NCBI GenBank assembly: GCA_900770835.1
Contig: CAAGLQ010000096.1
Location: forward strand, 1-24,404
DNA: 24,404 bases
Direction: 5' to 3'
Source of the DNA: an uncultured Parabacteroides sp.
Lineage (GTDB): Bacteria > Bacteroidota > Bacteroidia > Bacteroidales > Tannerellaceae
The position numbers and the translations under genes are program-made. Within the stretch, counting starts at the first letter, position 1, and each line of letters opens with the position of its first letter. Positions 1 to 6,856 of this stretch are shown piece by piece. The notes under the pieces were generated by a model. That model saw only the letters and a list, made by a program, of their open reading frames with translations, did not search any database and had not been told where the DNA came from.

Positions 1-1
1 T

Positions 2-145
2 GGTAAGGTAATTACCGTATCGAACATCTTGGGTCAGACAATCGCTAACCAGGTAGCTGCTTCCGACAACGTAACGATCGCTGCTCCGGCAGGTGTAGTT
101 GTAGTTGCTGTTGAGGGCGAGGCTACGAAGGTAGTGGTTAAGTAA
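2..145 (+). CDS. C-terminal fragment of a secreted/surface protein (DUF6383-like tail)
   Basis: This is the last 47 codons of a gene that enters from the left edge and stops at TAA 143-145. The visible peptide is a small beta-rich module: a GKVITVSNILGQ segment, an NVTIAAPAG strand, then a Val/Glu-rich strand ending in VVVK. I recognise this pattern as the C-terminal DUF6383-type domain common on secreted Bacteroidales (Parabacteroides) proteins; it also resembles the general shape of type IX secretion C-terminal domains (G-x-V...N-x-x-G-Q). Only the tail is present, so the function of the whole protein cannot be given. A role as a sorting or anchoring domain is inference. The family name rests on memory of the motif, not on a search. 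Confidence 0.6.
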   Translation, partial: GKVITVSNILGQTIANQVAASDNVTIAAPAGVVVVAVEGEATKVVVK

Positions 146-175
146 TAGAACAAAAGAAATTTATTCATAATAAAT

Positions 176-343
176 AATCTCCCTGCGCGGTCCATTGGGC
201 TAAGTACTCCGTGAGGATGAACAAGCGGGGAAATAGAATTAATAATATGTAAAAAAGTTCTTATTGCGGAGTAGCCTCGTGAGGGGCGAAAGGCAGTCAC
301 AAAAAAGGAGCCGTCAGGACGTAATGATCCTGGCGGCTTTTTT
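176..343 (+). ncRNA. Possible structured RNA ending in an intrinsic terminator
   Basis: The 302-base gap between the left-edge gene and metG has no plausible coding sequence but contains strong pairing. TCCCTGC at 180-186 pairs with GCGGGGA at 225-231. TACTCCGTGA at 205-214 pairs with TTGCGGAGTA at 264-273 (two G-U pairs); this crosses the first helix, so the two form a pseudoknot or alternative states. A hairpin with stem GCCTC/GGGGC and GTGA tetraloop lies at 274-287. The terminator at 310-343 ends the element. No clear TAnnTTTG promoter precedes it, so it could be an independent small RNA (6S-like in size) or a structured 3' UTR of the upstream gene. It matches no RNA family that I can name with confidence. 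Confidence 0.35.
310..343 (+). terminator. Rho-independent terminator
   Basis: A 10-base-pair stem at 310-319 / 328-337 (GCCGTCAGGA with TCCTGGCGGC, one G-U pair) has an 8-base loop and is followed by six T at 338-343. It ends the transcript of the left-edge gene or of the possible RNA before metG. Confidence 0.85.
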
Positions 344-411
344 GCGTTCCTGCGGGTTGAAGGCTCCACAAACATAATGATAAATAGCCCTCTGTTTTCA
401 GAGATTATGTT

Positions 412-419
412 TATCTTTG
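412..419 (+). promoter_or_regulatory. Candidate promoter -7 element for metG
   Basis: TATCTTTG matches the Bacteroidetes -7 consensus TAnnTTTG and lies 28 bases before the metG start. No TTTG is seen at the usual 19-21 base spacing upstream, so the -33 half is unsupported. Confidence 0.55.
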
Positions 420-447
420 CCCACTAAAAAACGAAAACAGGTGAAGC

Positions 448-2508
448 ATGGAGAAACAGTTTAAAAGAACCTTGATAACAACGGCGTTGCCCTACGCCAA
501 TGGTCCTGTTCATATCGGACACTTGGCTGGCGTGTATGTGCCCGCCGACATTTACGCACGTTACCTCCGACTGAAGGGCGAGGAGGTGTTGATGATTGGA
601 GGATCGGATGAGCACGGTGTGCCTGTGACCTTGCGTGCCCGCAAGGAGGGTATCACTCCGCAGGATGTGGTGGACCGTTACCACAGTATCATCAAGAAAT
701 CTTTTGAAGAATTGGGTATCACGTTTGATGTTTATAGCCGCACCACGAGCGCTATCCACCATCAATTCGCTTCCGACTTTTTCCGTAAGCTGTATGACGA
801 TGGCAAATTGGAGGAGATCACGGAGGAGCAGTATTGCGATGTGGAGACGGGCGAGTTCCTGACCGATCGTAATATTGTCGGTACCTGTCCGCGTTGTGGC
901 GCTGAGGGGGCCTATGGCGACCAATGTGAGAAGTGCGGTGCGACGCTCTCGCCCGATGAGTTGATCAACCCGACGAACAAAAATAATCCGGGGCATGGCC
1001 TTGTCAAGCGTCCTACGAAGAACTGGTATTTGCCGCTGAACCAGTATCAAGGCTGGTTGCGGGAGTGGATTCTCGAAGGTCATAAAGAGTGGCGCCCCAA
1101 CGTGTATGGTCAGTGCAAGTCTTGGTTAGACATGGATTTGCAGCCTCGTGCGATGACGCGCGATTTGGAGTGGGGTATCCCCGTGCCTGTTGAGGGAGCT
1201 GAGGGCAAGGTGCTCTACGTTTGGTTTGATGCGCCGATTGGCTACATTTCCAATACGAAGGAACTGTGCGACCAGCAGACGGAGCGTTTCGGAACGTGGG
1301 AGAAATGGTGGCAAGATCCGGAGACCCGCATGATTCATTTCATCGGTAAGGATAACATCGTGTTCCATTGCCTCATCTTCCCCGTGATGATGAAGGCGCA
1401 TGGCGGCTACAACATGCCGGATAATGTGCCCGCCAATGAGTTCTTGAACTTAGAGGGCGATAAGATCTCCACCTCCCGCAACTGGGCTGTTTGGTTGCAT
1501 GAGTATTTGGTGGATTTGCCGGGCAAGCAAGATGTGTTGCGCTATGTGCTGACCGCCAATGCGCCGGAGACCAAGGATAATGACTTTACTTGGAAGGATT
1601 TCCAAGCACGTAATAACAATGAGTTGGTGGCTATCTTGGGTAACTTCGTCAATCGTGCGCTGGTCTTGACGGCGAAGTATTTCCAAGGTCAGGTACCTGT
1701 TGCAGGTGAGTTGACCGACTATGATCGTCAGACCTTGCAGGAGTTTGCCGACGTGAAGACCAATGTGGAGCGTCTGCTCGACACCTTCCATTTCCGCGAC
1801 GCGCAGCGGGAGGCGATGAACTTAGCCCGTATCGGTAATAAGTATTTGGCGGATACGGAACCTTGGAAGTTAGCGAAGACGGACATGGCTCGTGTAGGTA
1901 CGATCCTCAACATCGCTTTGCAGATCACAGCAAATCTGGCGATTGTCTTCGAACCCTTCTTGCCCTTCAGCATGGAGAAGCTGAACAAGATGCTGAATGT
2001 AGAGCCGTTGGGCTGGGATCGCTTAGGGGCAACCGACCTGTTGCCTGCTGGCCATCCGTTAGGCAAGGCAGAGTTGCTGTTTGAGAAGATTGATGACAGT
2101 GTGATCGAGGCACAGATCCAAAAGCTGCTCGACACGAAGAAGGCGAACGAGGAGGCCAACTACCAGGCGAAGCCGATCCGTGAGAATATCACCTTTGACG
2201 ATTTCACGAAGTTGGATATCCGTGTCGGTACGGTCTTGGAGTGCACGAAGGTGCCTAAGGCGGATAAACTGTTGCAGTTCCGTATCGACGATGGCTTGGA
2301 GAAACGTACGATCGTTTCCGGTATTGCCCAGCATTACAAACCGGAGGAGTTGGTGGGTAAGCAGGTTTGCTTCATCGCTAATCTGGCTCCTCGAAAGTTA
2401 AAGGGCATTGTCTCTGAGGGTATGATTCTCTCGGCAGAGAACTGGGATGGCTCTTTGGCGGTGATCACACCGGAGAAGGCAGTGAAACCGGGCAGCGAGG
2501 TGAAATAA
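448..2508 (+). CDS. metG: Methionyl-tRNA synthetase
   Basis: Cytoplasmic class I aminoacyl-tRNA synthetase that charges tRNA-Met. The 686-residue protein has the HIGH motif at residues 22-25, a zinc knuckle of the C-x2-C type starting near C147 (two Cys pairs, long MetG1 type), and a KMSKS-loop variant K-I-S-T-S at about 339-343. After the catalytic core and anticodon-binding helices, a C-terminal EMAP/Trbp111-like tRNA-binding domain starts near residue 586 (FTKLDIRVG) and runs to the end; it is the usual dimerising module of bacterial MetRS. ATG 448 follows an AGGTGAAGC stretch and a -7 element at 412-419. The stop overlaps the start of the next gene by one base (TAATG), so the two nucleotide-sugar genes downstream are probably co-transcribed. 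Confidence 0.97.
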   Translation: MEKQFKRTLITTALPYANGPVHIGHLAGVYVPADIYARYLRLKGEEVLMIGGSDEHGVPVTLRARKEGITPQDVVDRYHSIIKKSFEELGITFDVYSRTTSAIHHQFASDFFRKLYDDGKLEEITEEQYCDVETGEFLTDRNIVGTCPRCGAEGAYGDQCEKCGATLSPDELINPTNKNNPGHGLVKRPTKNWYLPLNQYQGWLREWILEGHKEWRPNVYGQCKSWLDMDLQPRAMTRDLEWGIPVPVEGAEGKVLYVWFDAPIGYISNTKELCDQQTERFGTWEKWWQDPETRMIHFIGKDNIVFHCLIFPVMMKAHGGYNMPDNVPANEFLNLEGDKISTSRNWAVWLHEYLVDLPGKQDVLRYVLTANAPETKDNDFTWKDFQARNNNELVAILGNFVNRALVLTAKYFQGQVPVAGELTDYDRQTLQEFADVKTNVERLLDTFHFRDAQREAMNLARIGNKYLADTEPWKLAKTDMARVGTILNIALQITANLAIVFEPFLPFSMEKLNKMLNVEPLGWDRLGATDLLPAGHPLGKAELLFEKIDDSVIEAQIQKLLDTKKANEEANYQAKPIRENITFDDFTKLDIRVGTVLECTKVPKADKLLQFRIDDGLEKRTIVSGIAQHYKPEELVGKQVCFIANLAPRKLKGIVSEGMILSAENWDGSLAVITPEKAVKPGSEVK

Positions 2509-3638
2509 TGAGCGCAGAGGCGATCCAGATGGTGGATTTGCGCAGGCAGTATGAGCGCTTGCGTGCGGAGATAGACCCTGCGATGCGTGCCGTGCTGGAA
2601 CAAGGTGCCTTTATCCAAGGACCGGCCGTTAAAGCGTTCACCGCTGATCTCTCCGCCTATTTAGGTGGAGCGCATGTCGTGACTTGTGGTAATGGGACTG
2701 ACGCTTTGCAGATCGCATTGATGGCATTGGATTTAAAGGCGGGTGACGAGGTAATCGTTCCCGCCTTTACCTATATAGCCGCTGCGGAGGCGGCTTTGCT
2801 GTTAGGGCTTACTCCGGTGTTGGTGGATGTGGATCCCCGTACATTTAATCTCGATCCTAAAGAATTAGAGGCGGCTTTGAGCGAGCGCACCAAGGCGATT
2901 GTGGTGGTGCATTTGTTTGGGCAGTGTGCTGACATGGAGCCGATCCTGCGTTGGGCGAAGCAGCATCAGTTGCGGGTGATTGAGGACAATGCCCAGTCGT
3001 TGGGTGCTACCTATCGCTTTGCGGAGGGAGAGGTGGCCCAAGCGGGATTGATGGGTGACATCGGAACCACCTCTTTCTTCCCTTCTAAGCCGTTGGCTTG
3101 TTATGGGGATGGTGGAGCCTTGTTCACGAAAGATGTTACTTTAGCGGAGCGGGCTCGCATGATGGCTACGCATGGGCAACAGGTGAAATATCACCATACC
3201 ATTGTGGGTTGCAACTCTCGCTTAGATACGTTGCAAGCAGCGGTGTTGCGGGTAAAGTTGGCTCACTTGGAGGAATTTACCGCTGCCCGTCAAGCAGTAG
3301 CGGCTCGTTATGATGCCGCTTTTTCCATGTTGCCCGAAGTGCGAATTCCTTGGCGTGCTCCCTATTCTACCCATGTGTATCACCAATATACGGTGCAGGT
3401 ACCGGCAGAGAAGCGGGAGGCTTGGCAAACCGCTTTGAAGGCACAGGGTGTGCCCTCTATGGTTTATTATCCGCTCTCGCTCGCGGAGCAGGTGGTGATG
3501 CAGGGGAAGGCTCGGGTGGTGGGTCAATGTCCGGTTGCTCAACGGTTGAGCCGTAGTGTTCTCTCCCTCCCAATCCATACGGAGATGCGGGAGGAGGAGA
3601 TGGAGACGATTATTGAATCAGTAAAAGCATTGAGATGA
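2508..3638 (+). CDS. DegT/DnrJ/EryC1/StrS-family sugar aminotransferase (WlbC/WbpE-like)
   Basis: PLP-dependent aminotransferase of 376 residues, a typical length for sugar aminotransferases that act on keto groups of nucleotide sugars. Visible features are the phosphate-binding GNGTDAL at 61-67, the PLP-ring Asp in E-D-N-A-Q-S (D160), and the Schiff-base Lys in F-F-P-S-K-P-L (K194) followed by the Y-G-D-G-G-A loop. The next gene is a WlbA-like dehydrogenase. In the Bordetella and Pseudomonas pathways that pair converts UDP-GlcNAcA to UDP-GlcNAc3NA on the way to 2,3-diacetamido uronic acids of surface polysaccharide. The exact substrate here is inferred from that pairing; other 3- or 4-keto sugars are possible. 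It starts one base inside the metG stop and overlaps the next gene by 4 bases (ATGA). Confidence 0.85.
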   Translation: MSAEAIQMVDLRRQYERLRAEIDPAMRAVLEQGAFIQGPAVKAFTADLSAYLGGAHVVTCGNGTDALQIALMALDLKAGDEVIVPAFTYIAAAEAALLLGLTPVLVDVDPRTFNLDPKELEAALSERTKAIVVVHLFGQCADMEPILRWAKQHQLRVIEDNAQSLGATYRFAEGEVAQAGLMGDIGTTSFFPSKPLACYGDGGALFTKDVTLAERARMMATHGQQVKYHHTIVGCNSRLDTLQAAVLRVKLAHLEEFTAARQAVAARYDAAFSMLPEVRIPWRAPYSTHVYHQYTVQVPAEKREAWQTALKAQGVPSMVYYPLSLAEQVVMQGKARVVGQCPVAQRLSRSVLSLPIHTEMREEEMETIIESVKALR

Positions 3639-4666
3639 AGAAAATCCGTTTTGCCGTAGTCGGTTGCGGCCATATAGGAAAGCGTCATGCGGAGATGGTT
3701 TCCCGAGATGAGGGAGCAGAGTTGGTGGCGTTGTGTGACGTTCGTCCGCAGGAGGAGTTGGGCATTGAGGCCTATCCCGTTCCCTTTTTCAGTAGTATAG
3801 AAGCGCTTTTAGCGGCTGATTTGGCGATTGATGTGATTAACATTTGCGTGCCTAATGGGTTGCACGCTACGTTAGCTGTTCAGGCGTTGGAAGCGGGGCA
3901 TCATGTGGTGATAGAGAAACCAATGGCACTTACACATACCGATGCGGAGGCTGTATTGCAGGCCGCTTTGAAACAGCGCATGGAGGTGTTCTGCGTAATG
4001 CAGAACCGCTATTCGCCCCCCTCTGTTTGGATCAAGGAGCTGGTAGATTCCGGTAAGTTGGGGCAGATCTATATGGTGCAGCTGAATTGCTATTGGAACC
4101 GTGACGAACGCTACTACAAGCCGGGTGGTTGGCATGGCGATGCAGCGTTGGATGGCGGTACGCTGTTCACACAATTCTCGCACTTTATTGATATTATGTA
4201 CTGGCTGTTTGGGGATATCTGTGACATCCAGGGACGTTTCGCCGATTTTAATCACCAGTCGCTGACCGCTTTTGAGGATTCCGGTTTTGTCAATTTCCGA
4301 TTTGTCAAAGGCGGTATGGGCTGCTTGAACTACTCTACGGCGGTGTGGAATAAGAATCTGGAGAGTAGCATGACCATTGTGGCGGAGAAGGGCAGCGTGA
4401 AGATTGGCGGGCAGTACATGAACGAGGTGACCTATTGCCATGTACAGGATTATGAGATGCCTACCTTAGCGCCCACCAACCCGGGCAATGATTATGGCCC
4501 CTATAAAGGCTCAGCGCAGAACCATAACTTCGTGATTCGGAATGTGGTGGAGGCCTTGAACGGAGAGGCGGGTGCCACCATCACGACCACCGCCTTGGAG
4601 GGTTTGAAGGTGGTCGATATTATTCGTCGCATCTATGCGGTGAAAGAGGCAGCAACGCAGGCTTAG
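3635..4666 (+). CDS. Gfo/Idh/MocA-family nucleotide-sugar dehydrogenase (WlbA/WbpB-like)
   Basis: Cytoplasmic NAD(P)-dependent oxidoreductase of 343 residues. It has an N-terminal Rossmann fold (G-C-G-H-I-G at 10-15) and the family E-K-P motif at 94-96, where the Lys is catalytic. The region Q-N-R-Y after the Rossmann domain and the later D-G-G-T-L-F-T-Q-F-S-H segment resemble Bordetella WlbA, which oxidises C3 of UDP-GlcNAc uronate so that WlbC can aminate it. There is no signal peptide. It is coupled by ATGA overlap to the aminotransferase, which supports a two-step oxidation-amination. The rest of such a pathway (6-dehydrogenase, N-acetyltransferase, 2-epimerase) is not in the window. Its stop overlaps the stop of the convergent LuxR gene. 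Confidence 0.85.
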   Translation: MKKIRFAVVGCGHIGKRHAEMVSRDEGAELVALCDVRPQEELGIEAYPVPFFSSIEALLAADLAIDVINICVPNGLHATLAVQALEAGHHVVIEKPMALTHTDAEAVLQAALKQRMEVFCVMQNRYSPPSVWIKELVDSGKLGQIYMVQLNCYWNRDERYYKPGGWHGDAALDGGTLFTQFSHFIDIMYWLFGDICDIQGRFADFNHQSLTAFEDSGFVNFRFVKGGMGCLNYSTAVWNKNLESSMTIVAEKGSVKIGGQYMNEVTYCHVQDYEMPTLAPTNPGNDYGPYKGSAQNHNFVIRNVVEALNGEAGATITTTALEGLKVVDIIRRIYAVKEAATQA

Positions 4667-5232
4667 AACTCATCACCAGAGAGGAAGCCATTCATGATAG
4701 CGTAAAAGGTAAGGCCGGAGACCGTCTTGATGCCCAACTTGGTCGTGATGTTCTTGCGATGGGTCAAGACGGTGTTGAGGCTGATGTTCAGTTTGTCTGC
4801 GATCTCTTTGTTGGTGATGCCTTTGGCCACCAGTTGCAGCACGTCAATCTCGCGGGTGGATAGCTCTTTGCTCCCCTCAAACTCTTGCTGGGGAGCCGCC
4901 TCAAAGATCTGTTGCAGTTGCTCAATCAATTGTTCGGGGGTGAGATCGGTCGCCAAGCATTGCAAGGCGTTGCTATTGTGTGCCGAAGCGTGGTGATGCA
5001 CCACAATCACGGTCTTGCTCCGGCGCGGCAAGAAATAGTCCGCTCCCTGCGTGAACTGCTCCGCATCCGTGAAGTAATAGTCGAAACTCTCCAAGCCATT
5101 GGCTTGCAGAGCATCTAACGTGGGAAATGATGAGATCTCTACTGGTTGGAAATAGTCGACCAATAGGCTTTGCAATCCACAACTACGCAGGGTATCTTTG
5201 AGGATCAGTGCTATTTTTTTGTTTCGGCGCAT
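4663..5232 (-). CDS. LuxR/NarL-type transcriptional regulator with atypical receiver-like domain
   Basis: 189-residue DNA-binding protein. The C-terminal third is a clear LuxR/GerE helix-turn-helix (E-L-S-T-R-E at the start, then GITNKEIADKLNIS and the recognition helix with T-V-L-T-H-R). The N-terminal part begins with a hydrophobic strand (K-I-A-L-I-L) and has receiver-like strand order, but lacks the acidic pair after strand 1; the only candidate phospho-acceptor is the Asp in F-D-Y-Y-F-T-D. I chose ATG 5232 rather than a longer reading because M-R-R-N-K-K starts the fold. This start lies 22 bases inside the upstream RIC-like gene, suggesting translational coupling. The two probably act together as a sensor and regulator; its targets may include its own operon. 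Confidence 0.8.
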   Translation of the reverse strand: MRRNKKIALILKDTLRSCGLQSLLVDYFQPVEISSFPTLDALQANGLESFDYYFTDAEQFTQGADYFLPRRSKTVIVVHHHASAHNSNALQCLATDLTPEQLIEQLQQIFEAAPQQEFEGSKELSTREIDVLQLVAKGITNKEIADKLNISLNTVLTHRKNITTKLGIKTVSGLTFYAIMNGFLSGDEF

Positions 5233-5924
5233 GACTGTTCCATTGAGGTGATCATCGGCAGAAGGATGCGATAACGGATGCGGTTGTGTTGCTTGATGTC
5301 TTTCTCTAAGCTGCAGATAGCGAACAGTACGGCATAGCAAAGATTGTCATCGAAAGCTCCGGTCAGGTGTTTTACCATGATGCTTTTCAAATCTGCCAAG
5401 AGTGCTTCGATGGAATCATCCGCCGGTCGGCCGGTCAGCTGTTGTCGGTTCTCCGGGCATATTGGCAATGGATTACCTCGCATCAACTGTTGGCAATAGG
5501 GAAACCAGCGCTCCTCGTCTTGTTGGATACGGGCTGTTAACTCCGCTTTGAAGGAGGTAAAGAAGCGTCCGATCAACGCCAACGACTGATTGCCCTGTGG
5601 GCTTTGCTGGATAAAATAACCTAAATGACGTTCGATATTAGGCAATTGGTAGCGTAAATAATCTTGGTTGGTTTTCGTGAGATAGTCAATCAGTTGGGAG
5701 ATGTGGAAGGTTTGTAGCTTCTTCTCCGGGAAATACTCCTCATTGAGGTAGGTGTTTAAGATGGCCAGCAAGAAGTCAGTGTCTAACGCATGTTCCTCGC
5801 AGAGGGTGCGCACGCTTTTGTCTCCCAACCCCAAACGGATCCCGAAGCGGTTAATCATAGGAATGAGTGAGGGATGCTCTTCCACCACCTCACTCAATCT
5901 CATATTTGCATAAACAATAGCCAT
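5211..5924 (-). CDS. RIC/YtfE/ScdA-like hemerythrin-fold protein with degenerate metal ligands
   Basis: 237-residue cytoplasmic protein. The N-terminal part (LSEVVEEHP, then N-R-F-G-I and a C-E-E-H helix) resembles the DUF542/ScdA-N domain that precedes hemerythrin in RIC proteins. The remainder looks like the four-helix bundle: a K-T-x-x-x-Y-L-R-x-x-L-P helix, a Q-x-D-E-E-R-W-F-P helix, and an H-N-R-I-R...L-L-P-M-I end. By eye, canonical iron-binding positions are changed: N-Q near 86-87 where RIC has His, and Arg where the last Glu should be. RIC proteins repair iron centres damaged by NO or oxidants; this one may instead sense or bind something else. The start is ATG 5924, 10 bases after the TIM-barrel gene stop; longer readings would run into that gene. 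Confidence 0.6.
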   Translation of the reverse strand: MAIVYANMRLSEVVEEHPSLIPMINRFGIRLGLGDKSVRTLCEEHALDTDFLLAILNTYLNEEYFPEKKLQTFHISQLIDYLTKTNQDYLRYQLPNIERHLGYFIQQSPQGNQSLALIGRFFTSFKAELTARIQQDEERWFPYCQQLMRGNPLPICPENRQQLTGRPADDSIEALLADLKSIMVKHLTGAFDDNLCYAVLFAICSLEKDIKQHNRIRYRILLPMITSMEQSCAETKK

Positions 5925-5934
5925 ATACAATGAA

Positions 5935-6852
5935 TTAGGCCTGTTCCCATTGCTCACGCAAAAGTTGAAGCGCGGCTGGTAACAATACATCCCGATCGCC
6001 TTGGCAACCACACTCGAAGCTGACGAACTTATCGTAGCCAATCATCTTCAAGCCACGGAAGCCCTCCACGTAGTTATCGGCCTCGCCATCCTCACCCGGC
6101 ATACTGCGCCGTTTGCGGCTGGCCACATGTACATGTTGCAGGTATTGGCCTGCGGAGATGAAGGCACCCATATCGGAGGTCTCCTCCCAAGTCATGTGCC
6201 AGAAGTCACCCATGCAACGTACACCCGGGTTGTTGATGTCACGACAGAGCGAAGCAGCATCTGCTACCTGACGCAGGTAGAAGCACTCCCGTCGGTTCAG
6301 CGGTTCAAAGATAACGGTTGTTCCATGCTGTGCGGCATAGGTGCCCATCTCGTTGAACTGCTCGCAGAGGAAGTCGCGTGTCTCCATTGTATGTGGTAAG
6401 ACCGGTACTTGGCTGTTAAATGCCGGTACGATAATTACTCCGGTAGAACCTAACTCACCCGCTGCCGCAATGATCTCTTTCATCGTGTCCATGCACTGCT
6501 TGCGGATCGCCGGATCCGTAGAGAGAATGAAGCCTTTGAAACCGGCACAGATGGCACTGACCTGGATGTTACGTCCACTCAATGCTTTCTTGATAGTCTC
6601 AACCCGTTTCGCCAAGTCTCCACCACCCGGCTCAAAGCCTACGACGCCATGTTCCTCCATGTAGTCGAACTGTGCATCCAACGTTTCGCCCGGAGCCTTT
6701 CCCTCTTGCAAGGAGAGCTTCAGCTCCAAGTCTTTGCCCGGCTTCTCGGCTGTAGTCTCAGCTGGTTTTGCCGCACAGGCGGTGAGGGCGGAACCGCTCA
6801 TGGCGATTGCCGCGCCTGCCATACCTGTTCTGATGAAATTTCTTCTGTCCAT
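5935..6852 (-). CDS. Exported sugar-phosphate isomerase/epimerase-like TIM-barrel protein (Tat-type lipoprotein)
   Basis: 305 residues. The N-terminus has a twin-arginine signal (D-R-R-N-F-I-R at 2-8), a hydrophobic stretch and a lipobox L-T-A-C with Cys26, so a membrane-anchored periplasmic protein is predicted. The body is an AP-endonuclease-2/xylose-isomerase-like TIM barrel. Candidate metal ligands are E183 (F-E-P-L-N-R), D216 and H219 (G-D-F-W-H), H242 (Q-H-V-H-V) and E280 (S-F-E-C-G). Family members isomerise, epimerise or cleave sugars and keto-sugars. It starts 4 bases after the stop of the Gfo/Idh/MocA gene, a pairing seen in pathways that oxidise sugars at C3 and then process the keto-sugar. 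The substrate is unknown. Confidence 0.85.
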   Translation of the reverse strand: MDRRNFIRTGMAGAAIAMSGSALTACAAKPAETTAEKPGKDLELKLSLQEGKAPGETLDAQFDYMEEHGVVGFEPGGGDLAKRVETIKKALSGRNIQVSAICAGFKGFILSTDPAIRKQCMDTMKEIIAAAGELGSTGVIIVPAFNSQVPVLPHTMETRDFLCEQFNEMGTYAAQHGTTVIFEPLNRRECFYLRQVADAASLCRDINNPGVRCMGDFWHMTWEETSDMGAFISAGQYLQHVHVASRKRRSMPGEDGEADNYVEGFRGLKMIGYDKFVSFECGCQGDRDVLLPAALQLLREQWEQA

Positions 6853-6856
6853 GGTC

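Noticed and set aside
424..1083. 219-codon open frame on the minus strand over metG
   Set aside because: It is antisense to the strongly supported methionyl-tRNA synthetase, and its translation has no recognisable motif.
3872..4441. 189-codon minus-strand frame over the WlbA-like gene
   Set aside because: It lies wholly inside a gene with clear family motifs; the His- and Leu-rich translation is typical of antisense reading of this codon usage.
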